Shown here piece by piece: positions 1-7,652 of a stretch of DNA of 26,633 nucleotides (its first letter is position 1; each line of letters starts with the position of its first letter). Under the pieces are notes generated by a model, which made no database searches, had not been told where the DNA came from, and saw only the letters and a program-made list of their open reading frames with translations. This DNA is from CAYFVR01 sp046541515. GTDB taxonomy: Bacteria; Desulfobacterota; Desulfobacteria; Desulfobacterales; Desulfococcaceae. The stretch covers positions 1-26,633 of the forward strand of contig JBKHDD010000054.1 of the NCBI GenBank assembly GCA_046541515.1, read 5' to 3'. The translations under genes were made by a program, and so were the position numbers.

Positions 1-924
1 ATCCGCCGGGACGGGTCCATCGTCGGGACCATCGGCGGCGGACTTTTGGAGGCCGAGGTGATGGCCGCCGCGCCCGCCGCGCTGGAAAGCGGCCGGCCGG
101 AAATCCGCCATTTCGACCTCAATTTCGCCAACGCCGACGACCGGATGGACATGATCTGCGGCGGCAAAGTGGATGTGCTGCTGGAACGGATGGCGCCCGA
201 TCCCGCCTTGCTCCGCATTTTGGACGCGCTGCTGGACGCCCGGAAAGCGGGCCGCGCCGTATTTCTGGCCGCAACCATCCCCGCCGAAGGCGAACCGGCC
301 GCCCGTGCGTTGCTGCTTCCGGACGGAACAATTTTCGGCGACGGCCGCTTCCCGGAAGCGCTGCTGCCCCAGCTCGCCGAAGCCGCCGGCCGGAACCGGG
401 CCCCGGCCGTGATCGAAATGGGCGGTCGCTCCTTTTTGGTGGAACCCACCGTGAACGCGGGAACCGTTCACCTGTTCGGGGCCGGCCACGTCTCGCGGGA
501 AGTGGCCCGACTCGCCGCCCTGACCGGCTTCCGGACCGTGGTGCTGGACGACCGGGCCGAGTTCGCCAACCGGGAGCGCTTCCCCGAGGCCGACGACGTT
601 CGGGTGCTCGCCGATTTCGAACATCCCATGGACGGGCTGGCGGTCGGTCCGGATTCCTATCTGGTCATCGTTACCCGGGGCCACAGCCACGATCGGACGG
701 TGCTGGCCGAGGCCCTCCAGACCGACGCCGGATACATCGGCATGATCGGCAGCCGGCGAAAGCGGGACGGGATTTACGCCGCGCTCCGCAAAACCGGCGT
801 TACCGACGAACAGATCGCCCGGGTCCATTGCCCCGTCGGGATTCCCATCGGCGCGGAAACGCCGGAGGAAATCGCCGTTTCCATCGTCGGCCAGCTCGTC
901 GCCGAACGGGCGGCAAGGCGCTGA
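1..924 (+). CDS. XdhC/CoxI family molybdenum-hydroxylase maturation protein (5' partial)
   Basis: The reading frame is open from base 1, so the true start lies upstream; the visible TTG/ATG codons at 46 and 61 are internal. The first visible residues carry the GTIGGG-type motif of the XdhC_CoxI N-terminal domain. The C-terminal half is the XdhC Rossmann domain, with a nucleotide-binding-like HLFGAGHV stretch, a YIGMIGSRRKR motif and the closing HCPVGIPIGAETPEEIA motif that is highly typical of the family. Family members help insert or sulfurate the molybdenum cofactor of xanthine dehydrogenase, aldehyde or CO dehydrogenase type enzymes in the cytoplasm. The stop TGA overlaps the next gene's ATG by one base (TGATG), which implies translational coupling to the MobA-like gene. 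The target enzyme is not in the window. Confidence 0.9.
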   Translation: MRRDGSIVGTIGGGLLEAEVMAAAPAALESGRPEIRHFDLNFANADDRMDMICGGKVDVLLERMAPDPALLRILDALLDARKAGRAVFLAATIPAEGEPAARALLLPDGTIFGDGRFPEALLPQLAEAAGRNRAPAVIEMGGRSFLVEPTVNAGTVHLFGAGHVSREVARLAALTGFRTVVLDDRAEFANRERFPEADDVRVLADFEHPMDGLAVGPDSYLVIVTRGHSHDRTVLAEALQTDAGYIGMIGSRRKRDGIYAALRKTGVTDEQIARVHCPVGIPIGAETPEEIAVSIVGQLVAERAARR

Positions 925-2060
925 TGGCCGCCGAGTCCTTCGCCGCCATCATCCCGGCCGCCGGGCTCTCCAGCCGCATGGGGCGGCTCAAGGCGCTGCT
1001 GTCCTTTGGCGAGGTCACCGCACTGGAACGGGTGGTCGGCCTCTTCGTCTCCGCCGGCGTTTCGGACGTGCGGGTCGTGGCGGGCCACGCCGCGGACCGG
1101 CTGGCCCCCGTCCTGCGTTCCCTCGGCGTGGCCTCGGTCCCCAATCCCGACTACGCCCGGGGCATGTTCACGTCCGTCGTCGCCGGGGTTCGAAGCCTCG
1201 ATCCCGAGGTGGACGCCTTCTTTTTCCTGCCCGTGGACATCCCGCTGGTCCGCCCCGCCACCATTCGACGCCTACTGGACGGTTGGACGGAGGATCGCAA
1301 CGAGGTGCTCCACCCGACCCTGGACGGTCGCCGGGGCCATCCGCCGCTCATCGGCGGGGCGCATATTCCCGGGATCGCGGCTTGGAAGGGAGAAGGCGGG
1401 CTGGGGGGCTATCTGCGGGACCAGCCCGCCGGAGAAATCCCCGTGGCCGATCGGTTCATGAACATGGACCTGGACACGCCGGAGGATTACCGGACCGCGC
1501 TGGCGGAATGGGTCCGCTATTCCGTGCCCAACGCGGCCGAGTGCAAGGCCCTCCGTAATCACGTGGCCCACACGCCGGAACCGGTGCAGGCCCACTGCCT
1601 GGCCGTGGCCGAGGTGGCGCAAACCCTGGGCCGCGCCGTAGCGGACGCCGGTGGACATCTGGACCTGCCCTTGTTGGCCGCCGCCGCCCGCCTCCACGAC
1701 ATTTGCCGGGGCGAACCCGACCACGCCGAAACCGGGGCGGATCTGCTGCGCCGCCAGGGCTTTTCCGCCGTTGCCGACCTGGTGGTCCGCCACATGGACT
1801 TGGAATCTCGGGAAGGCCGGCCCGTCAACGAGGCCGAAGTCCTTTTTCTGGCGGACAAGCTGCTGAAAGGGGACCGCCGCGTGACGCTGGAAGACCGGTT
1901 CGAGGCGACCCTGGCGCGATTCCGGGACAATCCCGAAGCCCGTTCCGCCGCCCTTCGGCGACTGGATCGGGCCATGGCGGTCAAGCGGCGGGTGGAATCG
2001 GCGGTCGGTCGGTCGCTGGAAGACGTTCTGGGGCGGGAAAAACGGGATAGCCCCCAATGA
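924..2060 (+). CDS. MobA-like nucleotidyltransferase fused to a C-terminal HD domain
   Basis: Start is ATG 924, overlapping the XdhC stop; 378 aa. Residues about 5-195 form a MobA/MocA-like NTP transferase: the IPAAGLSSRMG nucleotide loop at about 10-20, K23, and an LPVDIP metal-binding aspartate at D105. This family transfers CMP or GMP to molybdopterin. Beside an XdhC-family gene, a MocA-type cytidylyltransferase for molybdenum hydroxylases is the best reading. Residues about 200-340 resemble an HD phosphohydrolase domain: H224, the H258-D259 pair in RLHDICRGEPDHAE, and a later HMD near 293. Its substrate cannot be told from sequence; turnover of a nucleotide by-product is only a guess. The stop codon lies inside the left arm of the following terminator. 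Confidence 0.85.
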   Translation: MAAESFAAIIPAAGLSSRMGRLKALLSFGEVTALERVVGLFVSAGVSDVRVVAGHAADRLAPVLRSLGVASVPNPDYARGMFTSVVAGVRSLDPEVDAFFFLPVDIPLVRPATIRRLLDGWTEDRNEVLHPTLDGRRGHPPLIGGAHIPGIAAWKGEGGLGGYLRDQPAGEIPVADRFMNMDLDTPEDYRTALAEWVRYSVPNAAECKALRNHVAHTPEPVQAHCLAVAEVAQTLGRAVADAGGHLDLPLLAAAARLHDICRGEPDHAETGADLLRRQGFSAVADLVVRHMDLESREGRPVNEAEVLFLADKLLKGDRRVTLEDRFEATLARFRDNPEARSAALRRLDRAMAVKRRVESAVGRSLEDVLGREKRDSPQ

Positions 2061-2103
2061 AAAACCCCGAAGCCGAAACGGCCCCGGGGTTTTTCATTGG
2101 GGG
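2051..2103. terminator. Perfect 19-bp inverted repeat, bidirectional terminator
   Basis: Arms at 2051-2069 and 2085-2103 are exact reverse complements around a 15-nt loop. Each arm contains an A/T run next to a CCCCG/CGGGG core, so either transcript forms a GC stem with a U-rich 3' side. It sits between two convergent genes, the MobA-HD gene (plus) and the EF-hand gene (minus), and includes the stop codon of the former. Confidence 0.85.
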
Positions 2104-2133
2104 TTGAGGAGGATTGAGTCCTGCGGGTGCTGC

Positions 2134-2646
2134 TTATCCGTGAGCGGCCATGAACGCGGCCCACTCCTTGGAGCTGATGACGCCGTCGTGGTCAAGGTCG
2201 AAAACGCCGAACAGGTTTCGCTCGGAATCCGGAAAAACCTTTTTAAACTCGTCCCAGGTCACCTTGCCGTCCCCGTCGCCATCCACGTCGCCCATGGGCT
2301 TCACGTAGGGCTTGGGATTGGGAAGGTTCGTCCGGTGATACCGCTGGGGATGGTTGAGGCCGTGGGCCTGGCGGAATCGGTGCCATTCGGCCCCGCTGAT
2401 CACTTCGTCCTTGTTCAGGTCCACCACGTCGAAAAACTCTTTTTGCGCGGCGGGGAACTCGCCGTGGAACTCCTTCCAGGTCACCCCGCCGTCGCCGTCC
2501 ATGTCCATCTCGCCCATGTAGGCGCCGCCGAAGGCTTCGAAGGTCGTCGTGTCCGCCATGCCCTCCTTGTGGTAATCGCTCGCAAAACCATTGCCGACCA
2601 GCAGGAAGAAGCCGGCAATCGTTGCCAAAAGGATGCTTGATTTCAT
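2134..2646 (-). CDS. Secreted or periplasmic EF-hand calcium-binding protein
   Basis: Start is the ATG at 2646-2644, preceded by a GGGAGGGAC ribosome site; an in-frame upstream ATG at 2718 lacks one. The 170-aa product begins with a Sec-type signal (MKSSILL, a hydrophobic stretch to about residue 21, then AS-D). Four EF-hand loops follow as two pairs: D48/D50/D52-G53/E59, D76/N78/D80/E87, D122/D124/D126-G127/E133 and D150/D152/D154-G155/E161. Loop 2 has glutamate (E81) instead of the usual glycine at position 6 and may bind less well. The pairs are joined by a proline-rich linker at about 98-118. The family binds calcium outside the cytoplasm. Partner and exact role are unknown. It is apparently monocistronic. 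Confidence 0.85.
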   Translation of the reverse strand: MKSSILLATIAGFFLLVGNGFASDYHKEGMADTTTFEAFGGAYMGEMDMDGDGGVTWKEFHGEFPAAQKEFFDVVDLNKDEVISGAEWHRFRQAHGLNHPQRYHRTNLPNPKPYVKPMGDVDGDGDGKVTWDEFKKVFPDSERNLFGVFDLDHDGVISSKEWAAFMAAHG

Positions 2647-2748
2647 TTTTGTCCCTCCCGATGTCAGGTAATTTCGATGTTGCATCGCATTATCAAGGGG
2701 CGATTCGATCGTTTGCACGAAATTTAATTGCCCGCCGAGTTTCCGGAA

Positions 2749-2777
2749 TCAATACTTCCAGCATGGCGCTTTGTCAA
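2749..2777 (-). promoter_or_regulatory. Putative sigma-70-type promoter of the EF-hand gene
   Basis: On the minus strand TTGACA (2777-2772) is followed after 17 bases by TATTGA (2754-2749). The -35 is consensus and the -10 weak. It would give a leader of roughly 95 nt to the start at 2646. A second TTGACA lies further upstream (2812-2807) without an obvious -10 partner. Confidence 0.45.
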
Positions 2778-2834
2778 CAAAAAAATGGGTATTTTTTTTA
2801 TTGTGTCAACTCGACCCGGCGGTTTGCAACGCGC

Positions 2835-2852
2835 AAAAACGGAAACTTTCCG
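2835..2852 (-). terminator. Possible short terminator behind the membrane-protein pair
   Basis: On the minus strand the 13-base inverted repeat CGGAAA-G-TTTCCG (2852-2840) is followed directly by five T (2839-2835), about 57 bases past the stop codon at 2909. The stem is short, so the call is weak. Confidence 0.35.
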
Positions 2853-2908
2853 GGGCGCGAATCCTCGTTCCCCTTCGCTTCCGTCTTCGATCGGAACGGA
2901 AACGCCCC

Positions 2909-3445
2909 CTAATGTCCGCTGAAACGGAGGAAGAAGCACAGGGACAGGATGATGGCCATGCCGCCGCCGAATTGCACCCAGGAGGCATCCCGGATGAGCA
3001 CGTCCAGCAGGGTGGTGCCCGTAACCGTGACAAGACCGCCGATGAGCAATTGTTCGGTCAGGTACACCTGCTCCTTGGTTTGTACTTGGTCGAATTCGTT
3101 GGTTTCGCCCAGGTGCAGAAAAATCCGGAAGGTCGCAAGGCCGATGATCGCGGGAACCGGCATCAGGATCAACAGTTCGATGGACACCAGAAGGGGGTGG
3201 AGGATCGACTTTTTCTCGTCGAAGTTCTCGAAAAGGAATTGGCCGAAGGACATCTGCGCCCACCGATAAAAAACGATGGCCGAAAGCGCGTACCCGCTGA
3301 TGAAGACCACCCAAACGGTGGCCCGCATGACGAGGGACGCTCCCGACGCGATGCGAAAATTCAACTCTCGGTCGATCTTTTCTTCCAGCATCACCTTGGT
3401 GTTTTTGTTGATTTCCTCGGCCTTTTCCTTGACTTGCCTTTCCAT
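2909..3445 (-). CDS. Four-helix membrane protein of unknown function (paralog A)
   Basis: I do not recognise a named family. The chosen start at 3445 (MERQVKEK) has a GGAG site six bases upstream, giving 178 aa; the frame stays open upstream to an ATG at 3568 without a better site. A charged, lysine/glutamate-rich helical N-terminus (about 1-35) precedes four hydrophobic segments at roughly 40-68, 80-110, 120-145 and 150-172. Conserved spots shared with paralog B include MRATVW, SIELLIL.PVPAI, EFD, a central TEQ and GLVTVTGTT. It is one of two tandem copies and lies downstream of B on the same strand, probably as one transcription unit. The GLVTVTGTT and EFD conservation suggests a specific structural role, but no function can be assigned. 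Confidence 0.75.
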   Translation of the reverse strand: MERQVKEKAEEINKNTKVMLEEKIDRELNFRIASGASLVMRATVWVVFISGYALSAIVFYRWAQMSFGQFLFENFDEKKSILHPLLVSIELLILMPVPAIIGLATFRIFLHLGETNEFDQVQTKEQVYLTEQLLIGGLVTVTGTTLLDVLIRDASWVQFGGGMAIILSLCFFLRFSGH

Positions 3446-3618
3446 GGATATCTCCACGCTCCCGAACTCGGTCGAGTGATTGCCTTGTCCCGACGGAACG
3501 GACCATCCAAAGCCGGGAATGGTAATAGAACGCGGCGTCTTCGCCCGAAAATCCGTCGCCGCCTTCAAAATTTCGTCGAACCCCAGGCACCCGGGGAAAA
3601 AATCGGCCTCCGGTCAGG

Positions 3619-4200
3619 TCAGTGGCTGCTGAACTTGAGAAAAGCGGTCAAGGACAGGATGATGACCGTGCCGCCGCAGAAATGGACCCAGGATCCGGCA
3701 TCCATGATCAGCAAATCGATCATGGTGGTGCCCGTAACCGTGACGAGACCGTTGATGAGCATTTGCTCGGTCGTGTGGATGTGGAAGGTGGTTTCGATAT
3801 GGTCGAATTCGTTGATTTCGCTCAGGTGCATGAGCACCCGAAAGGCCGACAGGCCCACGATGGCCGGCACCGGCGTCAGAATGAGCAGCTCGATGGACAG
3901 CAACAGGGCGTGAATGATCTCTTTGGGTTTTTGGAAATCCCCGAAAAGGAAAGCGCCGAAGGACATTTTGAACCAGTGGAAAAAAATGACGGCCGAAAGC
4001 AAGTATCCGCCGATGAACACGATCCAGACGGTGGCCCGCATAAGCACGGACGAGGAGGACGTTACGTTTCGCACGATCCAACGCTCGATCCTTTCATCCA
4101 AGATCGAAGCCCGGTTTCCCTTTGCGCAATCCACGATTCTCCCGTACTCCGTCCGGCAAACCCTCTGCTCCTCCGCGTCCTTCCCTTCCAGTTTCGCCAT
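3619..4200 (-). CDS. Four-helix membrane protein of unknown function (paralog B)
   Basis: The start at 4200 (MAKLEGKD) is preceded by GGGGAG with seven-base spacing; an upstream in-frame ATG at 4257 has no such site. The product is 193 aa. After a soluble, charged N-terminus of about 55 residues come four predicted membrane segments in the same order as paralog A. The two align without large gaps from MRATVW to the C-terminal F-S-x-H end, with more than half of the residues identical by eye in the membrane half, while the N-termini differ. The conserved motifs are SIELLIL, PVPAI, NEFD, TEQ.LI and GLVTVTGTT. A consensus promoter lies upstream. Function unknown; an ancient or recent tandem duplication is the simplest origin. 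Confidence 0.75.
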   Translation of the reverse strand: MAKLEGKDAEEQRVCRTEYGRIVDCAKGNRASILDERIERWIVRNVTSSSSVLMRATVWIVFIGGYLLSAVIFFHWFKMSFGAFLFGDFQKPKEIIHALLLSIELLILTPVPAIVGLSAFRVLMHLSEINEFDHIETTFHIHTTEQMLINGLVTVTGTTMIDLLIMDAGSWVHFCGGTVIILSLTAFLKFSSH

Positions 4201-4280
4201 CCGACAACTCCCCACCCGGCATGGAACGCAATCCCGGGAAAAAAACCGTGAATCCAAGCCCTCTCCGCACGTTTGCGACC

Positions 4281-4309
4281 AAAATACATAGAGGCGAAGG
4301 GAATGTCAA
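4281..4309 (-). promoter_or_regulatory. Sigma-70-type promoter of the tandem membrane-protein genes
   Basis: On the minus strand TTGACA (4309-4304), 17-base spacer, TATTTT (4286-4281). The -35 is perfect and the -10 matches four of six positions. The transcript would start about 75 bases before the ATG at 4200. Confidence 0.6.
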
Positions 4310-4377
4310 CGCGAAGCTTGGATATTTCGATGATTTTCGGCAAAATTCGTCGAAAAAATTCAAAAAACACGTCTGCG

Positions 4378-4425
4378 GATTCGGTTTCCGAAACGCACCG
4401 ACCGAAACGACGGATTTCCCGAATC
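4378..4425 (-). terminator. Weak terminator candidate after the EamA operon
   Basis: On the minus strand GATTCGG (4425-4419) pairs with CCGAATC (4384-4378) across a 34-base loop, and a six-T run follows about 11 bases later. The loop is long and the T run displaced, so it is only a candidate for ending the transcript whose last gene stops at 4428. Confidence 0.3.
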
Positions 4426-4427
4426 GC

Positions 4428-5309
4428 TTAGGAACCCGCCTTTTCGGCCGTTTCGATCCGCATGCCGTCCCAAACCATCAGCAGGACGCCGCACAGGATC
4501 AGGACGCCGCCCACGTAGCCCAGCGGCGAAAAAAACTCGCCCCACCAGAAAAAGGCGACGACGGCGGCGACCACCGGCTCCAGGGTGGCGGCAATGGCGG
4601 CGCGGGTGGCTTCCAGGTGAAGAATGCCGAGATAATAGCAATAATAGGCCCCGTAGGTGGAAAACAGGGCCAGCAGAAACAGGGCCAGCCAGGCCGTGGG
4701 CGTCTTGCGGGAAAATTCGACCCAGGGCAGCAGCCCCAGCGCGCCGATGGGCAACAGATAAAGGAAGAGATTCGGGGAGGTGTACCGGCCGGAAAAGTGT
4801 TTGCCGAAGATGTAATACAGGGCATAGCAAAACCCGGCCGCCAGCCCCGCCCCGATGGCGGCCGGGCCGGTGTGCACGGTCGCGCCGGCGTCTCCGCCCG
4901 CCGAAACCCCGGCGACGCCCAACAGCGTAAGCGCAAGCGCGGCGAGCTTGACCGCCGTCAGCCGCTCCTTGAAGATCAAGCGGGACATGATCGCCACCCA
5001 GGCCGGCGCCGTATAAAGAAGCACGGCCGCGAGGGCCGCGCCCCCGCCCTGGACCGCAAGCTGATAGAAGCCGTAAAAGCAGGTAACGCCGGTCAGACCG
5101 AACAGCGCCGCCATGGGCAGGTCCCGCGGCGCCATTTTCACCCGGCGGGTCAGCAGGGCGTGGGCGGCGAAAACCCCCCAGGTCAAGGCCGCGCGCCAGA
5201 AGGCCACTTCCAGCGGAGCCAGCCCTTCCTGGAAAGCCAGGCGGGAGAGCGGACCGATGACGCCCCAGAGAGAAGCGGCGATCAGGATGAAGAGATAGCC
5301 GCGTAGCAT
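4428..5309 (-). CDS. EamA/DMT-family transporter (downstream copy)
   Basis: 293 aa with about ten hydrophobic helices and the internal duplication typical of the drug/metabolite transporter superfamily. The first EamA repeat opens with LIAASLWGVIGPLSRLAF (about 8-25) and contains the AFWRAALTW motif near 36-44. The second half starts near 150 and has the GAYYCYYLGI and LEPVVAAVVAFFWWGE stretches, the latter being the most recognisable C-terminal EamA signature. Members export amino acids or other small metabolites from the cytoplasm; the substrate cannot be predicted. The ATG lies four bases after the stop of the upstream EamA gene and has no clear ribosome site of its own, so translation is probably coupled. 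It is the last gene of a three-gene minus-strand operon. Confidence 0.9.
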   Translation of the reverse strand: MLRGYLFILIAASLWGVIGPLSRLAFQEGLAPLEVAFWRAALTWGVFAAHALLTRRVKMAPRDLPMAALFGLTGVTCFYGFYQLAVQGGGAALAAVLLYTAPAWVAIMSRLIFKERLTAVKLAALALTLLGVAGVSAGGDAGATVHTGPAAIGAGLAAGFCYALYYIFGKHFSGRYTSPNLFLYLLPIGALGLLPWVEFSRKTPTAWLALFLLALFSTYGAYYCYYLGILHLEATRAAIAATLEPVVAAVVAFFWWGEFFSPLGYVGGVLILCGVLLMVWDGMRIETAEKAGS

Positions 5310-5313
5310 ATCG

Positions 5314-6225
5314 TCAGAGGGAGGTGGCCGCCCGTCGGGCCGCGACGCGAGTCAGGTAGGGATACAGCTGGGACAGGAGCATCCCGGCGAGCATGAGCAT
5401 GCAGCCGAACAGGCCGCGCCCGGTCAGGATTTCCCCCAGCAGAAAAAAGCCGGCCAAAGCGGCGAAGGGCGATTCCATGCTGAGAATGATGGCGGCGTGG
5501 GCCGGCTTGGCGTCCTTCTGGGCCACCACTTGCAGCGTGTAGGCGATCCCCACCGATCCCAATCCGCCGTAGAGAATGGGAAGGGCCGCGTCCAAAATGC
5601 CGCCCAGGGCCACCGTCTCCGCGGCGAAGGCGGTGCCCAGGCTGAGGACGGAACAGACCAGAAATTGAACCATGGCCAGCCGGAGGGTGTCCACCCGGGG
5701 CGAAAGCCATCCCAGCAGCAGGACGTGGCCGGCCCAGAAAAACGCGCCGATCAGCACCAGCAAATCCCCCAGGGATATGGTAAACTGCCGGGTCACGCTG
5801 AGGAAATACATCCCGATTGCGGCCAGCGCCGCGCCGGTCCAGGTGCCCAAATCGGGCCGCTGCCGCCAGATGAGCCCCATCAGCGGCACGATGACCACGT
5901 ACAGCCCGGTAATGAATCCGGCCTTGCCCGCCGTGGTGTGGACCAGCCCCACCTGCTGGAGCGACGCGCCGAAATAGAGGGCCGCCCCGGCCAGCAACCC
6001 GCCGATGAACAGCGCCCGGGGATCGCCTCTTCCCGCCGAGGGCGCCGGTTTGGGCATCAGCAAAATCAACGGGAGGAGGGACAGGCCGCCCAGGGCGAAG
6101 CGGACGCCGTTGAAGGTGAACGGCCCCACGTGATCCATCCCGGCCCGCTGGGCCACGAAGGCGGAGCCCCAGATGGCGGCGGTGAGCAGAAGCAGCAGAT
6201 TGGCCTTGAGGGCGCTTCGGTTCAT
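5314..6225 (-). CDS. EamA/DMT-family transporter (upstream copy)
   Basis: 303 aa, about ten membrane helices, two EamA repeats. The N-terminus (LLLLLTAAIWGSAFVAQRAG) and the FNGVRFALGG motif at about 39-48 are characteristic, as are the GKAGFITGLYVVIVPL stretch near 120 and the LSMESPFAALAGFFLLGE signature near 245-262. This subgroup resembles the RhaT/YdcZ-like or EamA exporters often annotated as permeases of the drug/metabolite transporter superfamily. It starts three bases after the stop of the ferritin-like gene and ends four bases before the second EamA gene, so all three are very probably co-transcribed. The two EamA proteins are only distantly similar, so they may form a heteromeric or functionally distinct pair. 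Substrate unknown. Confidence 0.9.
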   Translation of the reverse strand: MNRSALKANLLLLLTAAIWGSAFVAQRAGMDHVGPFTFNGVRFALGGLSLLPLILLMPKPAPSAGRGDPRALFIGGLLAGAALYFGASLQQVGLVHTTAGKAGFITGLYVVIVPLMGLIWRQRPDLGTWTGAALAAIGMYFLSVTRQFTISLGDLLVLIGAFFWAGHVLLLGWLSPRVDTLRLAMVQFLVCSVLSLGTAFAAETVALGGILDAALPILYGGLGSVGIAYTLQVVAQKDAKPAHAAIILSMESPFAALAGFFLLGEILTGRGLFGCMLMLAGMLLSQLYPYLTRVAARRAATSL

Positions 6226-6228
6226 CGG

Positions 6229-6732
6229 TTATTCCATGTCGAATTCTTTGACGTCGAACCAGTAGCCGGTGCTGGACAGGTAATCCAGCTCCGCCTGGAC
6301 GATTTCAATGTGTTCATTTTCGATCTGCAAAAACCGAGCGAACAACTTTTGGCCCTCGCCGGAAAGGGTATCCACCATCCGCTGGTAAAATTCGCTGGTT
6401 TCCACTTCCGCGGACAGCGCCTTGCTGAGCATCTGCTTTTCCACCTTGCGGTCGTCTGCGGCGAGGCCGGCCTCCACCCTGTCCAGACCTTCTTTGAGCA
6501 CCTTGCGGGAAGGGACGGCGGTGGCGACCCCGTCCAGGGAAATGGCGCCGGTTTTCTCCCATTGATTCAGCCGGCTGGTCAAATAGTCCACATGCCCTTG
6601 CTCGTCGTCGGCCAACATGCGAAACAGCTTTTGGCCGGTGGGGTCCTCGGCGGAAGCGGCGGCCTCCTGGTAGAGATCCCGAATCCGGGTTTCGTAGGTC
6701 AACGCGGTTTTTATGGCTTCGTCCAGGGTCAT
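6229..6732 (-). CDS. Ferritin-like/rubrerythrin-family diiron protein
   Basis: The start is ATG 6732 (MTLDEA) with a GGAGGAGG ribosome site; a longer frame from 6771 has no support. The 167-aa product is all-helical and carries the diiron ligand pattern of the ferritin-like superfamily: E14 on helix A, E44-x-x-H47 on helix B, a glutamate cluster E109/E111/E114 on helix C, and E138-x-x-H141 on helix D. There is no C-terminal rubredoxin cysteine motif, so it is not a classical rubrerythrin. Relatives act in peroxide defence or iron handling in the cytoplasm of anaerobes. It is the first gene of an operon with two EamA exporters. A perfect small inverted repeat abuts its ribosome site. Confidence 0.85.
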   Translation of the reverse strand: MTLDEAIKTALTYETRIRDLYQEAAASAEDPTGQKLFRMLADDEQGHVDYLTSRLNQWEKTGAISLDGVATAVPSRKVLKEGLDRVEAGLAADDRKVEKQMLSKALSAEVETSEFYQRMVDTLSGEGQKLFARFLQIENEHIEIVQAELDYLSSTGYWFDVKEFDME

Positions 6733-6744
6733 GAATTTCCTCCT

Positions 6745-6759
6745 CCGGCCAATGGCCGG
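6745..6759 (-). promoter_or_regulatory. Inverted repeat abutting the ribosome site of the ferritin-like gene
   Basis: CCGGCCA-A-TGGCCGG reads as a seven-base perfect inverted repeat. In the minus-strand transcript its 3' arm supplies the first GG of the GGAGGAGG ribosome site for the ATG at 6732. It could fold as a hairpin or be a dyad binding site; which is not shown by the sequence. Confidence 0.35.
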
Positions 6760-7025
6760 CAACAGGTTCATCCAACGACGTTGAACTATCAGAGAAACCG
6801 CAGTTTGACAATAAAGGAACGACGGATTCCATCGTTGCCAAGGACGGTTTTAAGGGCGGAAGCGGACGCCGCGAACGGGAACGCGGAAAGCCGGTCTCGG
6901 GGTGGGGTTCACCCCGCATTCAAATCGGGATTTTGCCCACCAAAAACGGCGTGATGAAACTAGCCGGCGTTTTCGGGTTCGACGGACGAGCGCCCGGTTT
7001 TCGCCGGTCTTACAGGGAGAATGCC

Positions 7026-7637
7026 ATGAAAAGGATGGTGTGGGGTGTCGCGGCGGTGGTTGCGGTTTGGCTGGCGATCCAATGGTTCCATTCGGGACCG
7101 GAAATTCGGAACGCGAATCCAACGGGCGGGCCGGTGGTCTGTTTCGGCGACAGTCTGACCTACGGAACGGGCGCCGGAGACGGCCAGTCCTATCCCGATC
7201 GCCTTGCGGAAATACTGGGGGAACCGGTGATCAACGCCGGAATCCCGGGCGACACCACCGCCCAGGCGCTGGCCCGGCTGGCGGACGACGCGCTGATCCA
7301 CGAGCCGCGAGTCGTGTTCATCACCCTGGGCGGAAACGACCTCAAGAACGGATTGTCGAGAGACGCCGCCTTTCGAAACCTGAAGCTCATCATCACGGAA
7401 ATCCAGGAGCGGGGCGCCCTGGTGGTGCTGGGCGGGATCAACGTCCCTTTCTGGGGAAGGGGCTTCGGCGAGGCCTACCGCGAGCTGGCGGAGGAAACCG
7501 GCAGCGTCCTGATCCCCAACGTTCTCGACGGCCTCATGGGAAAAAGCCACCTCATGAGCGACGCCATCCACCCAAACGCCGCCGGCTACGCCATCATGGC
7601 GGAGAAATTTTTTGAGGCGGCGGAGCCGTATTTGTAA
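7026..7637 (+). CDS. SGNH/GDSL-family esterase (arylesterase/TesA-like)
   Basis: Start ATG 7026, with GGGAG seven bases upstream; 203 aa. An uncleaved anchor or signal segment spans residues about 3-18 (MVWGVAAVVAVWLAI), so the enzyme is probably periplasmic or membrane-anchored. Catalytic blocks are complete: FGDSLT with nucleophile S43 (block I), G72 in INAGIPG (block II), GGND with N104 (block III) and D179/H182 in SDAIHPN (block V). These define an SGNH hydrolase of the TesA/arylesterase group, which hydrolyses short acyl esters or thioesters. It stands alone on the plus strand and converges with the toxin gene only 15 bases away, with no obvious terminator between. Confidence 0.9.
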   Translation: MKRMVWGVAAVVAVWLAIQWFHSGPEIRNANPTGGPVVCFGDSLTYGTGAGDGQSYPDRLAEILGEPVINAGIPGDTTAQALARLADDALIHEPRVVFITLGGNDLKNGLSRDAAFRNLKLIITEIQERGALVVLGGINVPFWGRGFGEAYRELAEETGSVLIPNVLDGLMGKSHLMSDAIHPNAAGYAIMAEKFFEAAEPYL

Positions 7638-7652
7638 GTGGGGTTGGCATCC

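Noticed and set aside
4..61. TTG 46 or ATG 61 as the start of the XdhC-family gene
   Set aside because: The in-frame sequence upstream (GTIGGG motif) belongs to the conserved domain, so the gene continues past the left edge.
2724..3590. Alternative 288-codon minus-strand frame over membrane paralog A
   Set aside because: The competing frame gives membrane segments conserved with paralog B and has a ribosome site; this one gives R/H/G-rich sequence.
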